A stretch of 64,000 nucleotides of DNA from Campylobacter novaezeelandiae. Lineage in GTDB: Bacteria; Campylobacterota; Campylobacteria; Campylobacterales; Campylobacteraceae. Shown piece by piece: positions 1 through 8,477 of the stretch. Within the stretch, counting starts at the first letter, position 1. Every line of letters starts with the position of its first letter. The stretch is taken from contig NZ_QPGR01000007.1 of NCBI RefSeq assembly GCF_004323845.1, positions 55,548-119,547 on the forward strand, in the 5' to 3' direction. A program made the position numbers and the translations under genes. The notes beneath the pieces are model-generated. The model did not search any database. It saw only the letters and a list, made by a program, of their open reading frames with translations, and had not been told where the DNA came from.

Positions 1-577
1 CTATATCATTAGCTGTTTTAAAATCTGCCGTTTTTAAGCTTAAAGTTAAATTATTGCTTTCATTAAAATTTTGCGGAATTTCTCTTTCAACATTAGCCCC
101 TCCCATTACAGTAGCAGCAGTGGAATGAGATCCTGCTCCTCCTGGTCTTGGAGCTAAGCCTCCTACAGATAAAGAACCTTGTGCTATGGCATAAATTTCT
201 CCATCAATCCCTCTTAAAGCTGTAAGCAAAAGAGTTCCACCTTGCAAAGATTTAGCATCTCCTAATGATGAAACAGTTACATCAAGCTTATCTCCGCTTT
301 TTGCAAAAGCAGGAAGTTTTGCAGTTACCATAACTGCTGCAGTATTTTTTGATTTAATATCATTTGGATCAACTTTTATATTCATACCTTGCAAAAGATT
401 TGAAACGGATTGAAGAGTAAATTTAGAACTTGTTCCATCTCCACTTCCATTTAATCCAACAACTAAACCATAACCTATTAATTGGTTGTCTCTTACTCCA
501 ACGGTGTTGGCAATATCCTTAATTTGAACCGCAAAAGCACTAACAATAAAGAATAAAAAAAACGCCAAAATTCTCAT
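1..577 (-). CDS. flgI: Flagellar P-ring protein FlgI (partial, N-terminal part)
   Basis: This gene encodes the periplasmic P-ring subunit that surrounds the flagellar rod. Only the first 192 codons lie in the window; the C-terminal part continues beyond base 1. The translation begins with a short hydrophobic Sec signal (MRILAFFLFFIVSAFA), followed by the family's N-terminal region: IKDIANTVGVRDNQLIGYG, VVGLNGSGDGT, a MVTAKLPAFAKSGDKLDV stretch and a GGTLLLTALRG segment. These are hallmark FlgI blocks. The ATG at 577 is the only reasonable start because the signal peptide begins there. A near-perfect sigma-54 promoter lies just upstream, as expected for a rod/hook-class flagellar gene in Campylobacter. 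Identification is secure. Confidence 0.96.
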   Translation of the reverse strand, partial: MRILAFFLFFIVSAFAVQIKDIANTVGVRDNQLIGYGLVVGLNGSGDGTSSKFTLQSVSNLLQGMNIKVDPNDIKSKNTAAVMVTAKLPAFAKSGDKLDVTVSSLGDAKSLQGGTLLLTALRGIDGEIYAIAQGSLSVGGLAPRPGGAGSHSTAATVMGGANVEREIPQNFNESNNLTLSLKTADFKTANDI

Positions 578-614
578 CGATTATTCCTTTAATCTATAAC
601 TTAATACAAAAACA

Positions 615-632
615 AAGCAAGAAATGTTCCAA
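615..632 (-). promoter_or_regulatory. Sigma-54 (RpoN) promoter of flgI
   Basis: Read on the minus strand, the site is TTGGAAC, then ATTTC, then TTGCTT. It carries the GG and GC dinucleotides at the -24/-12 spacing and matches the RpoN consensus closely. It lies about 40 bases upstream of the flgI ATG. In Campylobacter, RpoN with the FlgSR two-component system drives the rod and hook genes, so control of flgI by this site is expected. Confidence 0.88.
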
Positions 633-745
633 TTTTCCAAATATTGATAAAAATAAAAATTACAATTTCTTGTATAAAAGAAACTAAAATCTATAAATTA
701 AACTAATAAAATATTTAATATTCATATAAAAATTAATAAATTTAA

Positions 746-1693
746 CTAGTTTAAATCATAAAAATTCCCAGCATACAATATAAAAAGTCTCAAAGCTAAA
801 ACTCCAAGCATTACACAAAAAGAATTTAAGAGTATAAAATTTAATCTATAAGCGTGATTTTTTAAAGCAGTAATAGAAATAATACTAGGAATTACAACAC
901 CGCATCCAATTACTCCTATCCAAAAAATACAACTTAAAAAACTAAAATTTATACTTATAATCGGAATAATATATCCTTTGCCTTGAAAATAAAGTCCCAT
1001 AAAAAGAGCAAAAATTAATAACAACTCAATAGGAATCACCCTTAAATCTGCTGCTAAAAGATATTTAGATTTTTCCTCTAAAAGATCTTTTTTAAAAAAC
1101 AAAATTCCAAAAAATATACAAGCTGCAATTCCACTTGATAAACCGCTTGTTAAAAATAAAACAGGCAAAATAGGACTATTATAAACAGGAAAACTTTCTA
1201 TAGCAGAAAGTAAAAATCCTGTATAAACTCCAACTCCAACTCCCAAAATAAAGAGAATTCTTTCTATATAAATTAATTTTACTTCTAAAAAATCAAACAT
1301 AAATTTAAAACTTTTTATAAAAAAACTAAAAAATGTTTTTTGTAAAAACTCTTTATAAATAGCAAGAGCATATATCACGCAAATTGGGGTATAAAAAAGT
1401 AAAAGCAAAACTCCTATAGACATAACTGATTTTAAATTATAATGAAATAAAAGCTGATAAAAATTCAAAGGATTACTAAGATCAAAAATGAGAACAATTA
1501 GCCCTATAATAATTGCTATAGGAGAAATAAGAATGCCTGATTTAATAAAAGCGATATATGATTTTGCATTGCTCCATTTTAAACTAAGAGCTGTTAAAAG
1601 CGCACTTGAAGAAAGTCCTGCTAAAAATAAATAAATAGCTATTGGCCAATGCCAAATTTGATTTGTATTTTCTATGCCCCAAATTTCATTCAT
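746..1693 (-). CDS. psrC: PsrC/NrfD-family membrane quinol-binding subunit
   Basis: This is a 315-residue polytopic membrane protein with about eight to nine hydrophobic segments and few charges, typical of the NrfD/PsrC family. Such proteins anchor periplasmic molybdoenzymes and exchange electrons with menaquinol. It is the last gene of a three-gene minus-strand operon. Its start overlaps the end of the four-cluster ferredoxin gene by 8 bases, and the catalytic subunit lies further upstream. The N-terminus (MNEIWGIENTNQIWHWPIAIYLFLAGLSSS) fits the family. The substrate (polysulfide, thiosulfate or tetrathionate) cannot be fixed from sequence, so the symbol is by family and operon order. Confidence 0.8.
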   Translation of the reverse strand: MNEIWGIENTNQIWHWPIAIYLFLAGLSSSALLTALSLKWSNAKSYIAFIKSGILISPIAIIIGLIVLIFDLSNPLNFYQLLFHYNLKSVMSIGVLLLLFYTPICVIYALAIYKEFLQKTFFSFFIKSFKFMFDFLEVKLIYIERILFILGVGVGVYTGFLLSAIESFPVYNSPILPVLFLTSGLSSGIAACIFFGILFFKKDLLEEKSKYLLAADLRVIPIELLLIFALFMGLYFQGKGYIIPIISINFSFLSCIFWIGVIGCGVVIPSIISITALKNHAYRLNFILLNSFCVMLGVLALRLFILYAGNFYDLN

Positions 1694-2255
1694 AATTTAT
1701 TTCTCCTTTACTTGCAGCTATGATTAATAATTTTGGTTTTGTTTTAAGGTACTCTTTGTATCTAATGTAATTTTTTTTACTTAAAACACTATAGAGTGGA
1801 TCATTGATATTTTCTAAGTCTCCAAAAATTAAAGCATCTGAAGGGCACACCCTAACACAAGCAGGCTCTCCATAAAATTTTAAATGAGTATCTTTACAAA
1901 AATTACATTTATTAGGAATTTTACTCTTAGGATCCAAAAATCTTGCATTATAAGGACAAGCTGCGATGCAATATAAACAACCCACACATTTATTTGCATC
2001 AATATCTACAATACCATTTTCATCTATAAAAGAAGCCTTTGTAGGACAACAAGCAACACAAGGAGCATTTTCACACATCTGGCAAGAATGTCTTTTTAAA
2101 TCAAAAACTAAATTAGGAAAAATACCTTTAGGGCCCTTGATTTTAACCTGAAGCCTATAAAGGCCTTCAGGAACTGAATTTTCACTACGACAAGCTATAG
2201 TACAAGCTTGGCAGCCTATACATTTTTGAGTGTTAAAAATCATTGCGTATTTCAT
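1686..2255 (-). CDS. psrB: PsrB-type four-cluster [4Fe-4S] electron-transfer subunit
   Basis: This 189-residue ferredoxin-like protein carries four cysteine groups: CIGCQACTIAC, CQMCENAPCVACC, CVGCLYCIAAC and CNFC...CVRVC. This is the 16-cysteine pattern of DmsB/PsrB/PhsB subunits that bind four [4Fe-4S] clusters. It would relay electrons between the membrane NrfD-like subunit and the molybdopterin subunit. No signal peptide is visible, as expected for a subunit co-exported with its Tat-bearing partner. It lies 9 bases downstream of the catalytic gene and overlaps the membrane-subunit gene, so co-translation is likely. Confidence 0.85.
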   Translation of the reverse strand: MKYAMIFNTQKCIGCQACTIACRSENSVPEGLYRLQVKIKGPKGIFPNLVFDLKRHSCQMCENAPCVACCPTKASFIDENGIVDIDANKCVGCLYCIAACPYNARFLDPKSKIPNKCNFCKDTHLKFYGEPACVRVCPSDALIFGDLENINDPLYSVLSKKNYIRYKEYLKTKPKLLIIAASKGEINYE

Positions 2256-2264
2256 TATAAGCCT

Positions 2265-4514
2265 TTAAACTTTTTCTATGCTAACACCTATAGTATGAAC
2301 ATTGTTACCACACACTGGCGAAATATCATTTTTTAAAAGATAACTAGCACTTATACCTTTTTTATTTATATGTCCAAAGCTAAAATAAGCAAAAATGGTA
2401 TCTTCTCTAATACCTATAGTAGGCAAAACTTGTGCTATTACACTACCTACTTCATTTGTGATTTTTATACTATCTCCTTTTTTTAAATTTAAATCATTGG
2501 CAATTTTTTGATTAATCCATACAGCATTATTATCCATCAAAGCATTAAGCCAAGGCACATTAACTGTATGTCCATTAGTATGTACAGCTACTTTTCCTTG
2601 TATAAAATAAAACTCATTTTCTTCTTTTAATTTTATTTTATTGTATGTTAAAGCTCCCCTTGCACAAGCTTTTTCCAATACCTCATCAAAAAGTTCTATT
2701 TTGCCACTTAAAGTCTGACACGCAAGCAAATCTTTAAATTCGCCATCTTCGTCTAAAAATTGCTTAGAATTAGGATATTTTTCTATAAATTTTTCAATAC
2801 TTTCTTTATCTCTTGCCAATAACTCAATCCCATATTCTAATACTCCTTTATTTTTAAGTTCATATATAAATTCAGGATATTTAAAAGCTTGTTTCATTCT
2901 AAAATCTTCTATGTCTTTATAAGGAAAAAATTTATTTAAATTCATATAAGTAGCCAACTCTTTAAAAATTTGATTAGAAGCCTTTGTATCACCTATAGGA
3001 TCAAGTACTTTCTGACGAACACTATAGCTTGGATATTTGCCTGCATTTGCCAAAAATTGTTCATCTCTTTCAAGATAGCTTGACTCAGGCAAAATCACAT
3101 CTGCATACATCGCACTATCGCTTAAATATATATCAATGCAAACAAATAATTCAAGTTTTTTAAGAGCTGCTATTACTTCTTTTGCGTTATTGGCCGTTAT
3201 GACCGGATTTGATCTTGAAATAAAAAGTCCAGAAATCGGATAAGGATCTTGAGTTAAAATAGTATTAAAAACTTTAGTATAAATTCCTCTTTTTTCTCCA
3301 ATTTTGCTAAATTCTCCATCCTTAATATCAACCCCATCTATCCTTAAATCTTTTGGTTTAATAATCTTTGGTAAGACATTTTCAAAGATAGGTGCTACAT
3401 TTTCTTTTGCAAATTTATTATAAATTTTTGCATTTTTCAAAAAATAAATTCCACCTTTAGTTTCTATATTTCCAAGCAAAGTATTTGCAATGGCTATAGC
3501 TCTTCTAAATTCGATTTCTTCAGGAGTAAAAGTGCTTCTATGTCCATAATCTACAATACAATGCGGAGAAAAAGAAGCGCATTCTCGTGCAAGCTCTTTA
3601 ATCTTTTTAGCATCTATATCACATTCTTTAGTCATAAGTTCTGGGGTGTAATCTTTTATACTTTCTTTAAGCTTCTCAAACCCTATGGTGTATTTTTGAA
3701 TAAATTTTTTATCATAAAGCTCTTCATAAATTAAAATATGAATAAATGCCAACATAAAAGCTACATCACTTGCTGGTTTTATAGGTATCCACTCATTTGC
3801 CTTTGAAGAAAGCATAGAAAAACGAGGATCTAAAGAAACTAATTTACAACCTTTTTCTAAGGCTTTATTTATAGCTCTTATATAACTAATAACCATACCC
3901 TCATAAATATTATGTCCAAAACTTAGTATAAATTTAGCATTAGCATAATCTCTTTCTAAAGAACTTGTTCCAAAAACACTTTTTAAAGCCACAGAATAAG
4001 CACTAGGACAGGTGTTTCCGTGATCAAAAATATTAGGCGATCCATAAGCATAAGCAAATTGATTTATAAATATAGACTCAGGACCTGATTTTGAGGCAAA
4101 GGCAACACTTTTAGCTCCATATTTTGATTTAATTTCATTTAGTTTTAAAGCAATAAACTTATAAGCTTCTTCCCAGCTTATTTCTTTAAATTTTCCCTCA
4201 CCTCTCTCTCCAATTCTTAATAAAGGTTTAACAAGACGCTTAGGATCTAAAAGCTGACTTACACCAGATCCACCCCTAGCGCAAATCTTTCCTTGAGTTG
4301 CTTTAGAATAAATATTTCCTTGTATAAAAAGTTTATTTTCTTTATCTACTCTTACATCAATAAAACATCTTGAACTACACATTTCACAAATACTTTTAGT
4401 AAATTTTCTAGGAAATTTTAATTCTTTATCAAAAGCTCCCAAAACTCCAGGCATATTTAATACAATAGGACTCAAACCCACACATTTCATAAAATTTCTT
4501 CTACAAGTATTCAT
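2265..4514 (-). CDS. psrA: PsrA/PhsA-type periplasmic molybdopterin oxidoreductase
   Basis: This is the catalytic subunit of a polysulfide/thiosulfate-reductase-like complex, 749 residues, close to the usual family length. A twin-arginine signal (CRRNFMKCVGLS) opens the protein, so export to the periplasm is expected. Cysteines 43, 46, 50 and 78 form the N-terminal [4Fe-4S] motif. HGNTCPSAY, with Cys169, supplies the probable molybdenum ligand, as in PsrA and PhsA; nitrate and DMSO enzymes use other ligands. Molybdopterin-binding blocks and a C-terminal dinucleotide-binding barrel follow (IQGKVAVHTNGHTVNVPW, CGNNVHTIGVSIEKV). No dedicated maturation chaperone is nearby. Tetrathionate or another sulfur oxyanion are alternative substrates. 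Sulfur respiration under low oxygen is the inferred role. Confidence 0.82.
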   Translation of the reverse strand: MNTCRRNFMKCVGLSPIVLNMPGVLGAFDKELKFPRKFTKSICEMCSSRCFIDVRVDKENKLFIQGNIYSKATQGKICARGGSGVSQLLDPKRLVKPLLRIGERGEGKFKEISWEEAYKFIALKLNEIKSKYGAKSVAFASKSGPESIFINQFAYAYGSPNIFDHGNTCPSAYSVALKSVFGTSSLERDYANAKFILSFGHNIYEGMVISYIRAINKALEKGCKLVSLDPRFSMLSSKANEWIPIKPASDVAFMLAFIHILIYEELYDKKFIQKYTIGFEKLKESIKDYTPELMTKECDIDAKKIKELARECASFSPHCIVDYGHRSTFTPEEIEFRRAIAIANTLLGNIETKGGIYFLKNAKIYNKFAKENVAPIFENVLPKIIKPKDLRIDGVDIKDGEFSKIGEKRGIYTKVFNTILTQDPYPISGLFISRSNPVITANNAKEVIAALKKLELFVCIDIYLSDSAMYADVILPESSYLERDEQFLANAGKYPSYSVRQKVLDPIGDTKASNQIFKELATYMNLNKFFPYKDIEDFRMKQAFKYPEFIYELKNKGVLEYGIELLARDKESIEKFIEKYPNSKQFLDEDGEFKDLLACQTLSGKIELFDEVLEKACARGALTYNKIKLKEENEFYFIQGKVAVHTNGHTVNVPWLNALMDNNAVWINQKIANDLNLKKGDSIKITNEVGSVIAQVLPTIGIREDTIFAYFSFGHINKKGISASYLLKNDISPVCGNNVHTIGVSIEKV

Positions 4515-4763
4515 GAAATATACTCCAAATTGTTTATAATTTATTTAATATTTATAAAAGTATATTAATAATATCTTAAATATATATTAATATTTTGTTT
4601 AATTATTAGATAAAATATCTTTGATTATTTGGCATCATTTAATTCAATCAATTTTATCCATCAAAAATACCTAGCTATAAAAAATATTAAGAATGATGAA
4701 GAGATTTATAAATGAAAGTTTTAAAAAGTATTTAATTCTATTTTTAAAAATTTTTAATTTATT

Positions 4764-4783
4764 TTCAAGGATTATTCCTTGAA
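4764..4783 (-). terminator. Hairpin terminator at the carbonic anhydrase stop codon
   Basis: This is a perfect 8-bp inverted repeat, TTCAAGGA/TCCTTGAA, with a 4-base loop. On the minus strand the loop contains the TAA stop of the upstream gene. An A/T-rich run containing AAAATTTTT follows downstream. Position and structure fit an intrinsic terminator for the carbonic anhydrase transcript. Confidence 0.6.
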
Positions 4784-5407
4784 GTATTTAATTATCCTAT
4801 TATTTAAAGGTTGCAAGGATCTTGCATTGTTTTCTAATAATTTTTGAAATTTCAAAATTTGAGATTTTGATAATTCCAAAGGATGCTCCATAACTATCCA
4901 TTCTATACCTTCTGCATAAGGCTTGGTTGTCAAAGAACCTTTAAAATTAAAATAGGATTTATTTTTAGGCAATAAATCTTTCAAATCTAAATTCAAATTT
5001 TTTTTAGAATTCTCCACATTAGTCAAAATTTGATTTAAAATTAAATTTTCCTTTCCTTCTTTAAACAAAACTCCTATTACTAAAATTTGATTTAAAGAAT
5101 TTTTATGCACAAAATGAAGTTCCAAAGGATATCTAACGTTATTTATGGTATTTTCCGCAGGGATATGAAAATGAAATTCTTTTAAAGTAAATTCCAAACT
5201 ATTAAAAATAATTTTATTAGAATCTAAGGTGTAAATTTTTAAAACATATTTAGTATTAATAATATTTTTAATCCCGCCACTATAAATAATACTCAAAGAA
5301 TTATTTATTTTCTTACTTAAATTTTTATCAATATTGATAGGACTTTGATTAGAAGCATTTAACAAATTTAAACTCAAAAATATTAAAAAAATAATTATTT
5401 TAAACAT
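4772..5407 (-). CDS. Alpha-class carbonic anhydrase, short N-terminus
   Basis: This predicted periplasmic zinc enzyme interconverts CO2 and bicarbonate. The sequence begins with a Sec signal (MFKIIIFLIFLSLNLLNA), followed immediately by the SNQSPINI block. The zinc ligands sit in KEFHFHIPAEN (His79, His81) and PLELHFVH (His98), and PLELHFVH is diagnostic for the alpha class. At 211 residues it is shorter than usual: the segment normally between the signal and QSPINI, rich in Trp/Tyr, is essentially missing. The frame is intact and the zinc site complete, so activity is plausible. It is monocistronic, with its own -10 element and a terminator hairpin. I recall no gene at this spot between rsmD and flgI in C. 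jejuni 11168. Confidence 0.85.
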   Translation of the reverse strand: MFKIIIFLIFLSLNLLNASNQSPINIDKNLSKKINNSLSIIYSGGIKNIINTKYVLKIYTLDSNKIIFNSLEFTLKEFHFHIPAENTINNVRYPLELHFVHKNSLNQILVIGVLFKEGKENLILNQILTNVENSKKNLNLDLKDLLPKNKSYFNFKGSLTTKPYAEGIEWIVMEHPLELSKSQILKFQKLLENNARSLQPLNNRIIKYFKE

Positions 5408-5432
5408 ATTAAACCTTTTTTAAATTTTTAAA

Positions 5433-5438
5433 ATTATA
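5433..5438 (-). promoter_or_regulatory. -10 element upstream of carbonic anhydrase
   Basis: On the minus strand this is TATAAT, about 26 bases before the ATG at 5407, with an AAAGG ribosome-binding site between. It fits a sigma-70 promoter, where Campylobacter relies mainly on an extended -10 box. The AT-rich background makes chance matches possible. Confidence 0.45.
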
Positions 5439-5502
5439 AATATATTTATTAAAAATTAAATGAATTTCACCATATAAACTTAATTCCATTAATAAACAGA
5501 AT

Positions 5503-6123
5503 TCAAATAGTATAAAAACTAAGGCTTGTAGATCCGAATTTTTTTACTTTTATTAAATTAAAAATACCTAAATTTTGTGGTGTTTTTACTAAAGAATAGT
5601 GTTCTATTATTATATAAACAATATGAGAAGTATTTAAATTTTTAATTAGCTCATAAACTCTTTCATAAATTTCATCAAAACCATCTCTGATATTAAAAGG
5701 AGGATCAAAATAAAGTATCAATTCTTTTTTATTTAAATCACAAACCAAATCTGGTAAAATTTTAAAACTATCTCCTTGTAAAGCTATTATTTCACTACTT
5801 ATATTTTTAGCATTTTCTAAAGCTATATGATAAGCTTTATAATCAAGCTCTATGGCATAAGCTTTTAAAGCTTCATTACTTAAAGCTTCAGCGGCCATTA
5901 AAGCACTCCCGCCAAAAACTTCTATAAAGATCTTATCTCTTAAGATATCCCTTAAAACATTAAACACACAAGCTTTTACTATACTTTTTGTACTTCTTGT
6001 AGTACTTAAACTTGGTAAAAGAAGTTTTTTACCTTTAAATTTACCACTTTCAATACTAGTATAAAGCTTCTTAGAATTTTTTCTTTTGAAATCTCTTTCT
6101 TTCAAATAAGCCTTACTCGTCAT
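5503..6123 (-). CDS. rsmD: 16S rRNA (guanine966-N2)-methyltransferase RsmD
   Basis: This S-adenosylmethionine-dependent enzyme methylates G966 of 16S rRNA. In 206 residues it shows the SAM-binding loop (FIEVFGGSALMAAEALS), an acidic residue after strand 2 (AYAIELD) and the catalytic motif IV (LILYFDPPF). RsmD is characterised by this arrangement and by the opening IESGKFKGKKLLLPS followed by TRSTKSIVKACVFNVL. The start overlaps the preceding gene by 11 bases, so it is the last cistron of a three-gene minus-strand operon. In C. jejuni the equivalent (Cj1461) carries the vaguer name DNA methylase. Confidence 0.9.
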   Translation of the reverse strand: MTSKAYLKERDFKRKNSKKLYTSIESGKFKGKKLLLPSLSTTRSTKSIVKACVFNVLRDILRDKIFIEVFGGSALMAAEALSNEALKAYAIELDYKAYHIALENAKNISSEIIALQGDSFKILPDLVCDLNKKELILYFDPPFNIRDGFDEIYERVYELIKNLNTSHIVYIIIEHYSLVKTPQNLGIFNLIKVKKFGSTSLSFYTI

Positions 6124-6496
6124 TTAGAACTTGGATTAATTTATTTTTTAATTTTATAATAGATTTATCAATTTCTAATTGATAGCTTTTTTTAAATTCA
6201 TTAGCTATTGTATCAATTTTAGCTTCTAAAATTCTTCTTTGTTCATCTGCGATTTTTTGTGCAGCAAGTTTTAATGCTTGATCGAATTCTTTTAAAGAAG
6301 CAAAAAGTTCTTCTTTACTAAAAGGAATGCTTAAAAAAGGGGAGTTTTCATTGATAATAAATAAAGGCTTAGAGCTTGGAATTTTTTCATCACAAATAAT
6401 AAAATCACAATCTTTTTTCATAACCAAATAATCTTTTAAAAAAAGCTCTAAAGCTTTTTCTATGATAAGATCTCTGCATTCAAGAGAAATTTTCAT
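6113..6496 (-). CDS. Conserved hypothetical protein (Cj1460-like)
   Basis: This 127-residue soluble protein has no recognisable catalytic motif. It starts MKISLECRDLIIEKALELFL and is predicted to be largely helical. Its C-terminal half (about residues 70-127) has charged heptad-like stretches that could form a coiled coil. It overlaps both neighbours by a few bases (4 with the upstream gene, 11 with rsmD), so it is translationally coupled in a three-gene operon. Position and length match Cj1460 of C. jejuni. I cannot assign a function. Confidence 0.8.
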   Translation of the reverse strand: MKISLECRDLIIEKALELFLKDYLVMKKDCDFIICDEKIPSSKPLFIINENSPFLSIPFSKEELFASLKEFDQALKLAAQKIADEQRRILEAKIDTIANEFKKSYQLEIDKSIIKLKNKLIQVLNDE

Positions 6497-7563
6497 ATCA
6501 AAGTAACCTTTAAAGAATGGCTTTTTAGCGACTCTATTTTAACGCCTGCCATAAGAGCAAAAAATTCATAATGACTAATAATATAAAAATCATTAAATTC
6601 TCTACCGCTTGTTTGCATCAATTTTTTAGAACAAGAATCAAACATATAAAAATCACTTGGTGTATCAACAACTAAAAAATCACACCCAGCATCATAAGCT
6701 TTAAGTATAATATCAGCTGCTATCTTATAAGAAAGCTCTTCATCTAAATTTAAAAATTCAAAACCTGAAGTTTTTAGATTTTTAGAAAAAGAAATAAATT
6801 TTGCTTCAAGCTTAGTGCTAAATTTAATATCCTTGCGAATAAATAAACCGATATTAAAATCTTTAAAATTATATTTAATATCACTTGGCTCTTTAAATTC
6901 GCTACGAAAAGATTCTAAAATTATTTCCTTATTGTTCAAAAGGGTTTCATCAAAAAGTTTTGCTTTTAAAATTTCTTGCTTTAGAAAATCAATTGCTTGC
7001 TCTAAAGCTAAATTTTCAGTTTTTACATGATAAAAAATTCCCCTACTTTCATCTTTAATAATTTTTAAAAAACTCTCTTTTTTATCAGGATATTTTTTTA
7101 TCATTTGCTCTACAAAATAAAAAAAAGAATCTCCAAGATAACTAGGTAAATATTTTAAAATCTTACTTGTATAGTATAAATAATCATATTTTTCATAAAT
7201 TTTTCTATCCTCTTCGCTGACTAGATGTGAAATGAGTTTAAAGCGATCATAAAAATCATCTTTATTGATAATAAGATCTTTAACAGCTCTTTTAGTGCTT
7301 AATGGTTCTATTTTAAGTTCATAACCTTCATTTTGTAATATTTTATTTAACGGGGTATTTAATTTAAAAGGTTTATTATTAATCAATACAAAAGCATTCT
7401 CATTTTTTTCAAATTCAAAATATATATCATCATCACTAATCTGCAAAAGTAAATCATAAAAAGAAGCGAAATTTTCATAATTGTTATAAACATAAGGTTT
7501 ATAATATGCTTCATAATCTTGTCTACTATCAAATCTAAAAATTCTAAGCTCTAAATCTTTCAT
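6493..7563 (-). CDS. Cysteine-poor SdhB-like/HdrB-C-like fusion (Cj1459-like), function unknown
   Basis: This 356-residue protein is conserved in position with Cj1459. Residues 1-115 follow the layout of a succinate dehydrogenase/fumarate reductase iron-sulfur subunit: LELRIFRFDSR, then AFVLINNKPFKLNTPL, then ELKIEPLSTKRAVKDLIINKDDF. That order mirrors SdhB (rIfRFdp, inGrpRLACkT, iePL..pvikDLvvD), but the cluster cysteines are absent. The C-terminal part (AGCDFLVVDTPSDFYMF through HYEFFALMAGV) resembles the end of HdrB-type CCG proteins, again without the cysteine pairs. It heads the operon with the 127-aa protein and rsmD. Resemblance is by eye, and a redox role is unlikely given the lost ligands. 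Confidence 0.75.
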   Translation of the reverse strand: MKDLELRIFRFDSRQDYEAYYKPYVYNNYENFASFYDLLLQISDDDIYFEFEKNENAFVLINNKPFKLNTPLNKILQNEGYELKIEPLSTKRAVKDLIINKDDFYDRFKLISHLVSEEDRKIYEKYDYLYYTSKILKYLPSYLGDSFFYFVEQMIKKYPDKKESFLKIIKDESRGIFYHVKTENLALEQAIDFLKQEILKAKLFDETLLNNKEIILESFRSEFKEPSDIKYNFKDFNIGLFIRKDIKFSTKLEAKFISFSKNLKTSGFEFLNLDEELSYKIAADIILKAYDAGCDFLVVDTPSDFYMFDSCSKKLMQTSGREFNDFYIISHYEFFALMAGVKIESLKSHSLKVTLI

Positions 7564-7655
7564 TCTAGTTTCCTTTTTTTAAATTATATAAAAATTTCTT
7601 AAAATATCTATAAAACAAAGTGTTATTTAAAATGAATTTTTATAAAATAAATAAC

Positions 7656-8477
7656 ATGGATAAAGAACAATTTATCATCAACGCCTTTTTAAATTCTATA
7701 AATGGCGATGATGGTGCCATAGTCGATAACTGGTGCTTTAGTAAAGATTTGTTTTTTGAAAATGTTCATTTTAAAAGATCTTGGATGAGTTTAGAACAAA
7801 TTGCAAGCAAAGCTTTGCTTATAAATATTTCTGATGCTATAGTGATGAATGCTAAACCAAAATACGCTCTTTTAGGACTTGCTTTACCAAAAAATTTAAG
7901 TAAAGCAGAAATCAAAGCTTTGCAAAAAGGATTTTTAAATACGGCTAAGAAATTTAATATAAAAATTATAGGCGGTGATACAATAAGCAATCATAAAATT
8001 GATATTAGTATTACTCTTATTTCTGAAATTTTCAAAAAACCTGTTTTTAGAAAAGGCTTAAAAATAGGAGATTTATTAGCTTTTAGCGGAAATTTAGGTC
8101 AAAGCTTAAAGGGCTTAGAACTTCTTCAACAAGGTAAAAAGCTAAGCCCTAATCATCGTTTCATCAAACCTAAAATAAGAAAAGATTTTTTTTACGAAAT
8201 TGCTCAAAAACTTAGCTGTGCTATGGATATTTCAGATGGATTAAGCAAAGACTTATCACGCCTGCTTAAAATCAATAATCTAGGAATTTCTTGGTATAAA
8301 AATCTTAATTCTTATGAGTTATATAGCGGGGAAGAATATGAAATTTTATTTGCTTTTAATCCAAAATACGAAAATTTTATAAAACAATGTGCTAAAAAAC
8401 ACAAAGTTAAGCTTAATATTTTTGGTCAAGCTGTGAAAGGAAAATATGAATTTGTTGGAAAAGAACACCACTTTTAA
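7656..8477 (+). CDS. thiL: Thiamine-monophosphate kinase ThiL
   Basis: ThiL phosphorylates thiamine monophosphate to the active cofactor thiamine diphosphate. From the ATG at 7656 the protein has 273 residues, the short form seen in Campylobacter. Diagnostic segments are [10 protein letters not shown], the [21 protein letters not shown] helix, GGDTIS (metal/ATP binding) and [15 protein letters not shown]. Upstream in-frame starts at 7620 (GTG) and 7632 (ATG) would add residues not typical of the family, so 7656 is preferred; none has a strong ribosome-binding site. The 3' end overlaps truD by 32 bases. Together with the thiS-thiE block at 28-31.6 kb it supplies late thiamine synthesis. Confidence 0.9.
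   Translation: MDKEQFIINAFLNSINGDDGAIVDNWCFSKDLFFENVHFKRSWMSLEQIASKALLINISDAIVMNAKPKYALLGLALPKNLSKAEIKALQKGFLNTAKKFNIKIIGGDTISNHKIDISITLISEIFKKPVFRKGLKIGDLLAFSGNLGQSLKGLELLQQGKKLSPNHRFIKPKIRKDFFYEIAQKLSCAMDISDGLSKDLSRLLKINNLGISWYKNLNSYELYSGEEYEILFAFNPKYENFIKQCAKKHKVKLNIFGQAVKGKYEFVGKEHHF

Noticed and set aside
4694-4783. A 29-codon plus-strand ORF (starting MMKRFINESF) in the spacer between psrA and the carbonic anhydrase gene
   Set aside because: Very AT-rich, no convincing ribosome-binding site, and its end lies in the terminator hairpin of the opposite strand.
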